DNA of 64,000 bases. It comes from Chengkuizengella axinellae (GTDB lineage: Bacteria > Bacillota > Bacilli > Paenibacillales > KCTC-33759). Under the pieces are notes generated by a model. That model was not told the DNA's origin and ran no database searches. It saw nothing but the letters and a program-made list of their open reading frames with translations. The DNA lies in contig NZ_JAVAMP010000005.1 in the NCBI RefSeq assembly GCF_030730905.1, positions 163,990 to 227,989 on the forward strand, read 5' to 3'. Within the stretch, counting starts at the first letter, position 1; each line of letters starts with the position of its first letter. Made by a program: the position numbers and the translations under genes. Shown piece after piece: positions 44,697 through 52,994 of the stretch.

Positions 44697-45134
44697 TTAT
44701 TCGCAATATTTATCAAAAGCATCCGTTAAGTTCTTAGCAATTTGCTCAGCTGAGTGATCTTCAATTTCATGTCTTTCAATAAAATGAACTAATTTCCCGT
44801 CCTTCATCAACGCAATAGAAGGTGATGATGGAGGATAAGGCGCAAAATATTCACGCGCTTTTGCTGTAGCTTCTTTATCCTGTCCTGCAAAGACAGTAAA
44901 CAAATGGTTTGGAATTTTCTCATGATTTAATGCAAGTGCCACTCCAGGTCGACAAAGTCCTGCTGCACAACCACACACTGAATTTACAACAACTAGTGAG
45001 GTTCCTTCTTTGTATTCTTCAAAATTCCCTTCCACTTCTTCAGCCGTTCTAAGCTCCTTTACACCTATTCTAGTTAGCTCGTCACGCATTGGCTGTATAA
45101 CATCATTCATATACATATCAAAAGACATAGACAT
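44697..45134 (-). CDS. Bacilliredoxin (BrxA/BrxB family)
   Basis: A 145-residue thioredoxin-fold protein with the active-site CGC motif (Cys54-Gly-Cys56 in NSVCGCAAG) and the conserved PPSSPSIALMKDGKLVHFIER region. Bacilliredoxins remove bacillithiol from S-bacillithiolated proteins, which implies the cell uses bacillithiol. It cannot be assigned to BrxA or BrxB without alignment. Confidence 0.93.
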   Translation of the reverse strand: MSMSFDMYMNDVIQPMRDELTRIGVKELRTAEEVEGNFEEYKEGTSLVVVNSVCGCAAGLCRPGVALALNHEKIPNHLFTVFAGQDKEATAKAREYFAPYPPSSPSIALMKDGKLVHFIERHEIEDHSAEQIAKNLTDAFDKYCE

Positions 45135-45244
45135 GTGCTTTCACTCCTCGAAAAATAGTTTTCAAATTTAAACGTTTCTTTAGTTTATTATACATAGAGA
45201 TGAGGAATGAAAGCAATGGTTGCAGTTCTATTCAAAAAGGAGCA

Positions 45245-45325
45245 GGCAGCTATGAGCCCCAGAGCTTAAATAAAATGGGGCGATGTTCTCATCATGAATT
45301 TGTTGTAGGTGTGAATGCAATGCCC
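45245..45325 (+). repeat. Possible decayed copy of the GGA-loop repeat family
   Basis: GCAGCTATGAGCCCCAG matches GCTGCTATGAGTCCCAG of the copy at 52043 at 15 of 17 positions, and GTGTGAATGC and GATGTTC fall where expected. The loops no longer carry GGA. It lies between two minus-strand genes. Confidence 0.4.
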
Positions 45326-45326
45326 A

Positions 45327-45722
45327 CTATTCTCTTCCAGATAAATCTTTGTTCTCTTTTTTACGAATCGGAGCTTGGAATGAGACATCTTTATCTGGAT
45401 GCGTAAACTTTCCCCTTTCAGGTTCAATCCCTCTTTCAAAATAGTCTTTATTTTCTTCCGTTTGAAACCCGATATCTTTGTATGGATGCACCCATTCATC
45501 CCCTGCCATAATCGCAGGATCAGTTTCATCGGTCCACTTAGTTAAAGGAGAGTTTGGAGACTCATATTCATGATCGCCAATCGTTACGCCATGTTCATTA
45601 ACAAAAGCTTCCTTTGGTCCTCTCCCTTTTTTGAATTGAGGTAGAAAGTTGATTTCGTAGGGATCTAGATCAAATGGTTTATTTTGATCGTTCTGTTGTT
45701 CAGTTTTCTTTTTTTTACCCAT
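45327..45722 (-). CDS. Small conserved protein of unknown function (DUF3905-like)
   Basis: A 131-residue, highly charged protein without membrane segments. A Lys-rich start is followed by PFDLDPYEINFLPQF and a Trp-containing block (PLTKWTDETDPAIMAGDEWVH and PYKDIGFQTEEN). This looks like DUF3905 of spore-forming Bacillales, but I am not certain. The small gene at 45740-45883 lies just upstream on the same strand. No function is implied. Confidence 0.65.
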   Translation of the reverse strand: MGKKKKTEQQNDQNKPFDLDPYEINFLPQFKKGRGPKEAFVNEHGVTIGDHEYESPNSPLTKWTDETDPAIMAGDEWVHPYKDIGFQTEENKDYFERGIEPERGKFTHPDKDVSFQAPIRKKENKDLSGRE

Positions 45723-45739
45723 GATTTCTATCTCCTAAT

Positions 45740-45883
45740 TTATGTTGCAGGCTGATTAGGACCTTCCAACTTCTTATCTATATTCTTCAAATCTTCTGTT
45801 GCATTTTCATTTTGCTGCTTCATTTGATTTTGTTGTTCCTGTTTTTGTTGTTCTTTTGAATCTTGATTAGAGTTTGTATTCAT
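45740..45883 (-). CDS. Very small Gln/Asn-rich hydrophilic protein
   Basis: A 47-residue frame starting MNTNSNQDSKEQQKQEQQ and ending KKLEGPNQPAT. AAAGGAG lies 11 bases before the ATG. The composition and the GPNQPAT-like end resemble small spore-type proteins of Paenibacillaceae, but I do not recognise a family. It ends 17 bp before the DUF3905-like gene, probably in one operon. Confidence 0.55.
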   Translation of the reverse strand: MNTNSNQDSKEQQKQEQQNQMKQQNENATEDLKNIDKKLEGPNQPAT

Positions 45884-46007
45884 TATTGTTTTTTCTCCTT
45901 TCTATCCTTTGAACATTTTTTAACTATGATTATTATGTGTAGGTTTTGAAAAATGATTCAAATGCATCCATTAACAGTTCTTTTAGATTGAATAAAATTG
46001 CAATCAC

Positions 46008-46062
46008 TTGAATTTTTACTTCTGTTTTTCTAGAATGTAGATGAGGTACTACACGGTAGTAC
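46008..46062 (+). promoter_or_regulatory. Promoter with downstream operator palindrome for the aldo-keto reductase
   Basis: TTGAAT (46008-46013), 17 bp, TAGAAT (46031-46036). A perfect palindrome GTACTAC-ACG-GTAGTAC (46046-46062) covers about +4 to +20, a position suited to repression. The TACT...AGTA pattern recalls redox-sensing DUF24/MarR repressors such as YodB, but this is a guess. Confidence 0.65.
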
Positions 46063-46084
46063 AAAACATTAGGAGGAATTATCA

Positions 46085-47080
46085 ATGAAATATATAGCAA
46101 GCAATAACAGATATACTGAAATGAAATATAATTATTGTGGTCGTTCTGGACTTAAGCTTCCCGTTATTTCTTTAGGATTATGGCATAACTTTGGTGGAGT
46201 TGATACATATGAAAACGCTAAATCTATGTTACTCAGCGCTTTTGATCTAGGAATTACTCATTTTGATCTCGCTAATAATTATGGTCCCCCTCCAGGATCA
46301 GCAGAAGAAACACTTGGTCAAGTGTTGAAAGCTGACTTATCCAATTATCGTGATGAGCTTATTATTTCTACAAAAGCTGGGTATGGAATGTGGGAAGGAC
46401 CTTATGGAGAATGGGGTTCTAAAAAATATCTAATCAGCAGTTTAGACCAAAGCTTAAAAAGATTGGGATTAGATTATGTAGATATTTACTACAGTCACAG
46501 ATTTGATCCAGATACTCCTTTAGAAGAAACAATGGGTGCTCTTGATCAAGTAGTTAGACAAGGAAAGGCACTTTATGTCGGCATTTCAAACTATGGTGCA
46601 GAAGAAACTAAAGAAGCTATTCGCATTCTAAATGAGTTAGGAACACCTTTATTAATCCATCAACCAAATTACTCTATGTTTAACCGTTGGATTGAGGATG
46701 GGTTGCAAGATGTACTTGATGAAGGTGGAGTTGGTTCCATCGCTTTTGGCCCTCTTGCACAAGGTATGCTAACAAACCGATATCTTGGAGGTATTCCTTC
46801 TGATTCCAGAGCGGCAAAAGAAGAAAGCATCTTCTTAAATAAAGGAGACGTAACCGAAGAGAAAATCAACAAAGTACAACAATTAAATGAAATTGCTTCA
46901 AATCGTGGACAAAGTCTTGCACAAATGTCATTAGCATGGGTATTGCGTGGAGGACGTGTTACAACTGCACTCATTGGAGCTAGCAAAGTAAGTCAGATTG
47001 AAGAAAACGTAAAAACGATAAATAATCTTGAATTTAGCCATGAAGAACTAGAGAAGATTGAGAATATTTTAAAAGGATAA
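46085..47080 (+). CDS. Aldo-keto reductase, YghZ type
   Basis: A 331-residue NADPH-dependent aldo-keto reductase. Catalytic-site features are THFDLANNYG (Asp and Tyr), STKAGYGMW (Lys) and the HR of DIYYSHRFD; the nucleotide site is in ALIGASKVSQIEEN. The CGRSGLKLPVISLGLW start and GPPPGSAEE loop match YghZ, which reduces L-glyceraldehyde 3-phosphate and other aldehydes. AGGAGG lies upstream of the ATG. The operator suggests induction by electrophiles. Confidence 0.93.
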   Translation: MKYIASNNRYTEMKYNYCGRSGLKLPVISLGLWHNFGGVDTYENAKSMLLSAFDLGITHFDLANNYGPPPGSAEETLGQVLKADLSNYRDELIISTKAGYGMWEGPYGEWGSKKYLISSLDQSLKRLGLDYVDIYYSHRFDPDTPLEETMGALDQVVRQGKALYVGISNYGAEETKEAIRILNELGTPLLIHQPNYSMFNRWIEDGLQDVLDEGGVGSIAFGPLAQGMLTNRYLGGIPSDSRAAKEESIFLNKGDVTEEKINKVQQLNEIASNRGQSLAQMSLAWVLRGGRVTTALIGASKVSQIEENVKTINNLEFSHEELEKIENILKG

Positions 47081-47152
47081 CATTTTCTTTTTTCTTTATA
47101 GATGGAGTATTCTGTTATAAACAAATGTTTTAGTGTATAATATGAATATAAG

Positions 47153-47187
47153 AAAAAGACCACAGATACGTAGAATATCTGCGGTCT
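47153..47187 (-). terminator. Terminator of the toxin mRNA
   Basis: Minus strand: AGACCGCAGATA pairs with TATCTGTGGTCT (one G-U), followed by TTTTTCTT. Confidence 0.75.
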
Positions 47188-47236
47188 AAGTACAATAGAT
47201 TGCCCAATAGGGCGGTCAGCTCATAATAATTTTGTT

Positions 47237-47282
47237 GTAAACCGTCTAGTTGCTTGGGGGCAAAGACGGTTTACTTTCGTTT
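47237..47282 (+). terminator. Terminator of the candidate antitoxin RNA
   Basis: An 11-bp stem overlapping the toxin stop codon, followed by TTTCGTTT on the plus strand. Confidence 0.6.
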
Positions 47283-47354
47283 ATGAAAGGACAGTACTGC
47301 AACAATTAGCAGACCAAAAGATATCATAAGAGATATTCCTTCAAATACTGTCAT
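47271..47354 (-). CDS. Holin-like small membrane toxin (type I toxin-antitoxin)
   Basis: A 27-residue peptide: MTVFEGISLMISFGLLIVAV, ending LSFHKRK. One membrane helix with a basic tail and the MTVFE...LSFH pattern is typical of the putative holin-like toxins of Bacillota type I systems. AGGGGG lies 8 bases before the ATG at 47354; another in-frame ATG is at 47360. A TATAAT for the toxin lies near 47440 on the minus strand. The length is below usual gene-calling limits. Confidence 0.8.
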   Translation of the reverse strand: MTVFEGISLMISFGLLIVAVLSFHKRK

Positions 47355-47501
47355 AGACATCACCCCCTCTCTAAATAATTAGGGAAGTGAGCCTAACCGC
47401 CTTTTCATCGAGCCAGTCTATAGCACTTATGATTATTATAACAATAATAAGTTAAATTTTGTTAATTATATTAAATTGCAAAAGGGTAAGGGGTTTGAAC
47501 A

Positions 47502-48761
47502 ATGTCTTATGATGTAATCGTAATTGGCGGAGGTCCTGCTGGATTAATGGCTAGTATTTCAGCTTGCGAAAACGGAGCCAAGGTGTTACTTGTCGATAAA
47601 GGCAATAAATTAGGAAGGAAACTGGCTATTTCTGGAGGCGGTAGGTGCAATGTGACTAACGCTTATGAAGTAGATCAGATTATAAAAAACATTCCTGGGA
47701 ATGGACGTTTTTTACATAGTGCATTTTCCAATTTTAATAATCAAGATATCATTCATTTTTTTGAAAATTTAGGGATTCAGTTAAAAGAAGAAGATCGAGG
47801 CAGGATGTTTCCAGTTTCAGACAAAGCAATGACCGTTGTTCGTACTCTAATTCATGCTGCGGTGAAATTAGGTGTACATATGAAAACCAATTCTCCAGTA
47901 AAACGGGTCATTTATGGGGATCAACACACGCAAGGAATTGAATTGCTATCTGGTGAAAAGATAAAAGGCAGTTCAGTTATTATTGCTTCTGGAGGAAAGT
48001 CAGTTCCACATACAGGTTCTACTGGAGATGGTTACGCTTGGGCTGAAGATGCTGGTCATACGATTACTGAGCTTTATCCTACAGAGGTTCCTATTACCTC
48101 AAACGAGCCCTTCATTCAAAAGAAAGAGCTGCAGGGTTTATCTTTACGAAATATTGAGCTCACCTTATGGAATCCCAAAAATAAAAAAGTAATCACTCAC
48201 GAAGGAGACATGATTTTTACCCATTTTGGTATTTCTGGGCCAGTAGCTTTGAGATGTAGTCAATTTGTCATTAAAACAATGAAAAAGTTTGAGATAGCTC
48301 AAGTACAGATGTCGATTGATTTATTCCCTGAGCAATCTGAAGATCAACTTCTAAAGCAAGTCAAAAACTTAGGTGAAAACGAGCCAAAAAAACAAATTAA
48401 AAACTTATTAAAAAAATGGCTGCCTGAACGATTAATCCCCATATTATTGGCAAAAGTTGATTTAAAAGAAGATATGATTTTTAACAATGTTGCAAACTCC
48501 AAATGGTTAGAACTAATATCCATCCTAAAGAAATTTAGCTTTTATGTAAAAGGAACTCGTTCCATCGAGGAAGCTTTTGTTACTGGTGGAGGAGTAAATC
48601 TAAAGGAAGTAAACCCTAAAACGATGGAGTCCAAAATAATGAATGGTCTGTTTTTCTGTGGTGAAATATTGGATATTCACGGATACACTGGTGGATACAA
48701 CATTACTGCCGCGTTTGTAACTGGACATACTGCTGGAAAACATGCAGCCGTAATACATTGA
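47502..48761 (+). CDS. HI0933-like FAD/NAD(P)-dependent flavoprotein
   Basis: A 419-residue flavoprotein. The FAD-binding [10 protein letters not shown] is at the N-terminus; [17 protein letters not shown] and [10 protein letters not shown] are the HI0933/BaiN-type signatures; the C-terminal [22 protein letters not shown] loop closes the FAD site. Members reduce C=C bonds of varied compounds; the substrate here is unknown. A terminator follows. Confidence 0.92.
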   Translation: MSYDVIVIGGGPAGLMASISACENGAKVLLVDKGNKLGRKLAISGGGRCNVTNAYEVDQIIKNIPGNGRFLHSAFSNFNNQDIIHFFENLGIQLKEEDRGRMFPVSDKAMTVVRTLIHAAVKLGVHMKTNSPVKRVIYGDQHTQGIELLSGEKIKGSSVIIASGGKSVPHTGSTGDGYAWAEDAGHTITELYPTEVPITSNEPFIQKKELQGLSLRNIELTLWNPKNKKVITHEGDMIFTHFGISGPVALRCSQFVIKTMKKFEIAQVQMSIDLFPEQSEDQLLKQVKNLGENEPKKQIKNLLKKWLPERLIPILLAKVDLKEDMIFNNVANSKWLELISILKKFSFYVKGTRSIEEAFVTGGGVNLKEVNPKTMESKIMNGLFFCGEILDIHGYTGGYNITAAFVTGHTAGKHAAVIH

Positions 48762-48800
48762 GAATCGTTTTCTAACATAATCCAAAAAGTATTAAAAAAA

Positions 48801-48833
48801 AAATAGCCACCTCTCTTAGATGGCTATTTTTTT
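48801..48833 (+). terminator. Bidirectional terminator
   Basis: AAATAGCCA pairs with TGGCTATTT, with T-runs on both strands; it separates two convergent genes. Confidence 0.88.
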
Positions 48834-48838
48834 AATAC

Positions 48839-49231
48839 TTATATATGAACATCGTCCGCGGATAAATAATTGGTCTCCTCAAAGTCTGTAGTTTGTTCTT
48901 TTAATTCATCCTTATTATTACTTAAATATTCCTCTGTTAAATCTTCAACAACAGTATGAGCTGGTATAGAGATCTGATCCTTTTCAATCCCATAAGCAGC
49001 ATTAACGTAACGGCTTTCGTCTGCAGCCGCTTCTTCTACCATGGTTCCTCCATGCGCTTGAATGATTTCCAATGCAGATGTGAGATCATTTTTTTCAATA
49101 TGAATGTGTAATGTTGGTTTACTGAACTCATCATGATAAAACACCTCATAACCTAGCTCTTCTAACGTATCTAAAGCCAAAAATGCGGATCTTTTATCCT
49201 CAAATTCAAAAATAATCGGTTTTTTATCCAT
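48839..49231 (-). CDS. Conserved-looking protein of unknown function
   Basis: A 130-residue acidic protein without signal peptide. Residues 1-65 have an alternating strand-helix pattern (PIIFEFEDKRSAFLALDTLEE, then TLHIHIEKNDLTSALEIIQ), suggestive of a ferredoxin-like or ACT-like fold, followed by a disordered Glu/Asp-rich tail. I do not recognise the family. It has a ribosome site and a shared terminator, so it is real. Confidence 0.65.
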   Translation of the reverse strand: MDKKPIIFEFEDKRSAFLALDTLEELGYEVFYHDEFSKPTLHIHIEKNDLTSALEIIQAHGGTMVEEAAADESRYVNAAYGIEKDQISIPAHTVVEDLTEEYLSNNKDELKEQTTDFEETNYLSADDVHI

Positions 49232-49397
49232 CGGTTCATTCCTTTAAGTTTTTTATATAGCTTATCCCCCAAAAATGTGTTCTATACAAATACAACTAAA
49301 CGAATGTTGAATTTCCAGTAGATAAGGCTTTCATCCAGTCACAACTAATTTCTTTGAATACAATAAGTAGAACTACTTTACATTTGGAGGTGAATTT

Positions 49398-49923
49398 ATG
49401 GGGGTTTTTGATAAAACAATTTGTGATTGCTGTGTTTGCCCTATGCAATGTGTGATGCAACAATTAGTGAATCGAGGCCCAGTAGTCATTTGTACTCCAG
49501 TTAGTCAAGAAAGAACTTAATTTAATCAATTCTGTTGATAATATTATTGCGGATACCCTTGATGGTGCAATAAATGTATTTATTCCCGTATGTAATGTCA
49601 CAGCACTTTCAAGTAATGCATTAGACAGCGGTACTACTCTAAAACCAGTGCAAAAGGATATCAAAAGTGAGTGCAGTTGTTGTGAAAATCCAATTACGAA
49701 TGAATTAATGAAATTTGGTGTTAACACTGAGGTTAGAATTGAATTTATAACAGAATCTCCAAATGGAGAAGAATTCAATATTCCAGTTAGTGGGAAGATC
49801 GTCTCAATTGGTGAAGGAATCGTTATATTAAATAATGTTTTAGATCGAGAGGGTATAGAAGTTCGAAACCTTGCTATCTCCACATGTCATATTACTAGAT
49901 TTGAACCCATTAATACAGTATAA
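49398..49923 (+). pseudogene. Frameshifted copy of the Cys-rich protein gene
   Basis: The start (GGAGGTGAATTT before ATG at 49398) reads MGVFDKTICDCCVCPMQC, then stops at about 49520. The homology to the intact paralogue at 50039 resumes in the +1 frame: NSVDNIIADT, then ECSCCENPITNELMKFG, to the stop at 49923. Between the shared CAA codon and the shared ATCAATTCTGT there are 16 bases here against 12 in the paralogue, so a net +1 shift breaks the gene. There is no homopolymer at that place, so a sequencing error is less likely but possible. Confidence 0.8.
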
Positions 49924-50038
49924 CCCTTTCCATAGACGTTTGCTGAAATTACTCCAACAAGGGCATTAATCCAATCCAATTCATCCGTTTACGCATAATA
50001 TAATTTTGAATTTAACCTTAAATAAGGAAGTGAAATTT

Positions 50039-50542
50039 ATGGGCGTTTTTGATAGAACAATTTGTGATTGTTGTGTCTGTCCGATGCAATGCGTGATGCA
50101 ACAATTGGTAGTTAATCAGCCGGATGTAACTATTTCTACACCGGTAAGTCAAGTAGTGGCGACAATCAATTCTGTAGAGAATTTCATAGCGGATACTTCT
50201 GTTGGTTTTTTTGCTGTCTGTAATGTTACTTCAGTTTCAAGTGATGTATTAGGAGGCAGTACCACTTTAAAACCTCTGAAAAAGGATGTCAAAGGAGAAT
50301 GTAAATGTTGTGAAGACCCAGCTACTAACGAGTTAGTTTCACTCGGTATGGGTGCTCTTGTTGAGATTGAATTTGTAACACAAGTCCCAGGTGATGAGTT
50401 TGACATTCCACTAATAGGAAACATTGCAAACATTGGAGAAGGTATTGTTATTTTAGAAAATGTCACTGATGGTAATGGTTTCACCCTAAATACTGCCATT
50501 TCCACTTGTCAAATCACAAGAATTGATACAGCACAGGCATAA
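50039..50542 (+). CDS. Cys-rich protein, intact paralogue
   Basis: A 167-residue protein starting MGVFDRTICDCCVCPMQC, with a second Cys pair near residue 93 (ECKCCEDPATNEL) and a last Cys near the C-terminus (STCQITRI). The middle and end are beta-rich (GALVEIEFVTQ, GEGIVILENV). There is no signal peptide. The Cys clusters suggest cross-linking or metal binding, as in spore-coat/exosporium proteins, but I do not recognise the family. AAGGAAGTG precedes the ATG at 50039. A broken paralogue lies just upstream, so this is a tandem duplication. Confidence 0.75.
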   Translation: MGVFDRTICDCCVCPMQCVMQQLVVNQPDVTISTPVSQVVATINSVENFIADTSVGFFAVCNVTSVSSDVLGGSTTLKPLKKDVKGECKCCEDPATNELVSLGMGALVEIEFVTQVPGDEFDIPLIGNIANIGEGIVILENVTDGNGFTLNTAISTCQITRIDTAQA

Positions 50543-50547
50543 TTTTT

Positions 50548-50620
50548 TTTACATGATCAAGTCCCCCATTTAAATTTTAAATTGGGGGACTTGATCATGT
50601 AAATTTTAAACTGGGGGACT
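50548..50620. repeat. 21-bp perfect inverted repeat plus partial third arm
   Basis: TTTACATGATCAAGTCCCCC (continuing one base to 50568) and its exact complement at 50583-50603 enclose 14 nt. AAATTTTAAACTGGGGGACT at 50601-50620 then repeats the right arm directly. The T-run lies before, not after, the hairpin, so it is not a normal terminator for the gene at 50039. It looks like a small palindromic repeat. Confidence 0.65.
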
Positions 50621-50740
50621 TATTGTCATTGTTTGCTTCATTTATAAATATCATGATTTCAAGTACTCCAACATAAAATTAGTAATACGAGATATGTCGT
50701 TCAATACCTATCCTATTCACCTAATAAAGGAGGTTATTTT

Positions 50741-51058
50741 GTGCAGCAACCACATTCAAAAGATGTAGAAGATAATAAAATTTGGGCTGTATTAGCTTAT
50801 TTTTTATTTTTCATTCCGTTAGTAACCGCTAGAGAATCAAAGTTTGCAATGTATCATGCAAACCAAGGACTTATTTTATTGATTTTTGCAGTTGCCATCA
50901 ACGTGATTGGGGCTGTTATTCCTGTTTTGGGATGGCTGCTTATTATTCCATTTGGTAATTTGGCCATTATGGTTTATCTAATTATCGGCATTATTCAATC
51001 AGCCTCAGGAAAAATAAAACCCCTACCTCTAATCGGAAATTTTGAAATCATAAAATAA
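50741..51058 (+). CDS. DUF4870/Tic20-like small membrane protein
   Basis: A 105-residue protein with three or four membrane helices (AVLAYFLFFIPLV, LILLIFAVAINVIGAVIPVL, IPFGNLAIMVYLIIGI) and the FAMYHANQGL motif typical of DUF4870. Function unknown. The GTG start follows GGAGG by 7 bases. Confidence 0.85.
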   Translation: MQQPHSKDVEDNKIWAVLAYFLFFIPLVTARESKFAMYHANQGLILLIFAVAINVIGAVIPVLGWLLIIPFGNLAIMVYLIIGIIQSASGKIKPLPLIGNFEIIK

Positions 51059-51224
51059 CCTTAAAAAAGGTTACTGCAAACAGTAGATTCTTTCGTATCT
51101 ACTGTTTTTTATACTTTAAAATCTACTAATTCTCCTATTTTTATTCATAGATTAGGTTTATGAATAATAGTTTTGGATAAACTAATTACTAGTAAACAAA
51201 ATAATCTCAAATACAGGTGATCTT

Positions 51225-51968
51225 ATGGTATCCATATTTAAAAATAAAACGATATTAAGTTTATTCATTTTCATAGCATTGTTATTTAGCAGTTTATCTT
51301 ATTACATATATGCCAGTGCTGAAGATGATTTCTCTCAATTCGTATCACTTTCGGGAGATGTTTTCCCAGAAAATTATCAATTTATCCTGAAGCACAGTGG
51401 TTTATATAAAAGTTATGAAGAGCAAGGAAGTTTTGAGCAATTAGGAGATTCACTAATGTCCGAGTTTCATATGCCCCAAAGTGAAAGTTTAATAGATTCT
51501 GGCCATCTTGTATATCAATCAGAGGTTGAATTAGATAGTGGAACAAATTTAGTTGTAAGGTTAGCTGGGATCGAAAATGAAAAAATAACTTATTTAACAC
51601 TCATATTGGAAAGTGATCAACATAGTTTAGGATCTTTATCTACAGATAAAACACAAATTGAGACTGTTTTAGAAATATTAAATATACAAACGAATTGGAA
51701 CACAATGCTCCAGGGAAAATACTCAAACCATAGTGATGATGATTTTAATGATTTATGGAAAAGCCTGAACAATAAGTTACAATTAAATGAAATTGAAACT
51801 TATACAGATGAACGAACTGTCAGTACTTCTTTTTATTCATCTAAATTAAACTCAGAAATATTGAGTGGTTCTAATCGGATGAATCTTCAAGTAGCGCTTC
51901 ACCAAAATTCAATCAATGATGAATGGCAGTTAACAATAGGATCTCCTATCATTACAATCGAATACTAA
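51225..51968 (+). CDS. YwmB-family secreted or anchored protein
   Basis: An N-terminal hydrophobic segment (TILSLFIFIALLFSSLSYYI) acts as signal or anchor. The 247-residue protein has the size and general strand/helix pattern of YwmB (TATA-box-binding-like fold), including the final NDEWQLTIGSPIITIEY. The assignment is from general resemblance. Function unknown. It is followed at once by a group of palindromic repeats. Confidence 0.6.
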   Translation: MVSIFKNKTILSLFIFIALLFSSLSYYIYASAEDDFSQFVSLSGDVFPENYQFILKHSGLYKSYEEQGSFEQLGDSLMSEFHMPQSESLIDSGHLVYQSEVELDSGTNLVVRLAGIENEKITYLTLILESDQHSLGSLSTDKTQIETVLEILNIQTNWNTMLQGKYSNHSDDDFNDLWKSLNNKLQLNEIETYTDERTVSTSFYSSKLNSEILSGSNRMNLQVALHQNSINDEWQLTIGSPIITIEY

Positions 51969-51974
51969 TATTTA

Positions 51975-52027
51975 CCCACAAAAGTGATGGGAATTCAATG
52001 ATGGAGTCTCCTATTACTTTTGCGGGG
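51975..52027 (+). repeat. Deleted copy of the GGA-loop repeat: terminal arms only
   Basis: CCCACAAAAGTGAT (51975-51988) pairs with ATTACTTTTGCGGGG (52013-52027). These are the outer arms of the element at 56205, with almost all of the inner hairpins replaced by 24 nt. It starts six bases after the YwmB-like stop codon. Confidence 0.65.
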
Positions 52028-52042
52028 GCCGGAGCATATAAA

Positions 52043-52164
52043 CCCAAAAAGTATAAACCTAAAGTGATGTTTAGCTGCTATGAGTCCCAGTTCTTGGATG
52101 AACTGGTGTCGACGTTCACCACATGGATGTGGTGTGCATTTAGTCGACCTAATACTTTTCGGGG
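52043..52164 (+). repeat. Complete GGA-loop structured repeat, copy A
   Basis: Outer arms CCCAAAAAGTAT (52043-52054) and ATACTTTTCGGGG (52152-52164). Inside: a hairpin CCAGTTC-TTGGAT-GAACTGG (52087-52106), then GTCGAC arms (52108-52113, 52143-52148) enclosing CACCAC-ATGGAT-GTGGTG (52117-52134). ATGGAT is an ANGGAN hexaloop, the CsrA/RsmA binding form. No coding frame is conserved. Confidence 0.75.
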
Positions 52165-52182
52165 ACCCCGGAACAAATACTA

Positions 52183-52250
52183 AACCAAAAAAGTGATGGT
52201 TAACTACTTATGAATCCCAGTTCTTGGATGCACTGGTGCCATACCAATGT
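52183..52250 (+). repeat. Left-half copy B of the GGA-loop repeat
   Basis: It shares the outer left arm and CCCAGTTCTTGGATG with copy A but has one mismatch in the first stem and no second hairpin. With the copies at 51975 and 52043 it forms a tandem cluster of three in 280 bp. Confidence 0.6.
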
Positions 52251-52285
52251 TCAATGCATATAGTATAAAGTTATTGCTAATAATC

Positions 52286-52324
52286 AATAAGGTCTCATGA
52301 GTATTCTACTCAAGAGACCTTATT
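52286..52324. terminator. Terminator between YwmB-like region and nitroreductase gene
   Basis: AATAAGGTCTC pairs with GAGACCTTATT; TTTC follows on the plus strand, a weaker T-rich end on the minus. Probably serves both directions. Confidence 0.75.
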
Positions 52325-52361
52325 TTTCTATTCACCTATTTTTTTCAATTAAATATTTTGA

Positions 52362-52994
52362 TTAACCCTCAAATGTATTATAAGAAGCAATTTGTGATAC
52401 AGGGAACCTTGGAGTTTCATGAGCAGGTTTCGCCTGTTTTCCGATCGTTAACAACATGACTGGGATATAACGCGCCGGAATATTAAATTCGGATACAATC
52501 TTTTCACGATCAAAACCACCCATTGGGCAAGTATCATATCCTTTTGCTTTAGCCACTAACATCAACTGCATTGCTGCCAATGAAGGATTCAATACCGCTT
52601 CACTAAATGCTGCTTGCTGATTTTGGTAAGCACCATTGATTTGACCCATCAATGTATCCTTTGCTTCCTGAGTCATAAAACCATGTTTCACTGCCTCACC
52701 ATAAACTGCTTCCCCATTTTTATTCGCTTCAAGATCTCCAAGAACTACAATTGTAGCTGCAGCATCAACCACTTGCTGCTGATTAAAAGCAATTGGCAAT
52801 AAAGTTTGTTTTAATTGCTCATCATCAATAACAAGAAACTTCCAATGTTGAAGATTCCAAGAAGATGGTGCCTTTGCTGTTTCTTCAAGTATTTCATTCA
52901 TTTCACTTCTATCGATTTTCACAGATGAATCATATACGCGCACGGATTTGCGGTCATTAATAATTTCATAAATATCTTGTTTCGTGGATAACAT
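52362..52994 (-). CDS. NAD(P)H nitroreductase family protein
   Basis: A 210-residue FMN-dependent nitroreductase of the YodC/YdgI type. The RKSVRVYDSS start binds FMN phosphate; APSSWNLQHWKFLVI, NPSLAAMQLMLVAKAKGYDTCPMGGF and the C-terminal Arg-Phe region match. It may reduce quinones or nitro compounds. AGGAGG lies upstream of the ATG. Confidence 0.93.
   Translation of the reverse strand: MLSTKQDIYEIINDRKSVRVYDSSVKIDRSEMNEILEETAKAPSSWNLQHWKFLVIDDEQLKQTLLPIAFNQQQVVDAAATIVVLGDLEANKNGEAVYGEAVKHGFMTQEAKDTLMGQINGAYQNQQAAFSEAVLNPSLAAMQLMLVAKAKGYDTCPMGGFDREKIVSEFNIPARYIPVMLLTIGKQAKPAHETPRFPVSQIASYNTFEG

Larger units (their letters stand above)
47148..47282 (+). ncRNA. Candidate antitoxin RNA of a type I toxin-antitoxin pair
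   Basis: A TATAAT with preceding TG lies at 47136-47141 (CTGTTA 18 bp upstream). A transcript from about 47148 would end at the stem GTAAACCGTCT/AGACGGTTTAC (47237-47247 and 47264-47274) followed by TTTCGTTT. It would be antisense to the 3' end of the toxin mRNA, the usual convergent layout of type I systems in Bacillota. Confidence 0.55.

Noticed and set aside
49398..49923. Treating the two halves of the broken Cys-rich gene as separate genes
   Set aside because: Each half aligns with consecutive parts of the intact paralogue at 50039, so one frameshifted gene is the simpler reading.
51975..52250. A CRISPR-like array
   Set aside because: The three units differ in length and internal content, have palindromic ends and no regular spacers, and no cas gene is present.
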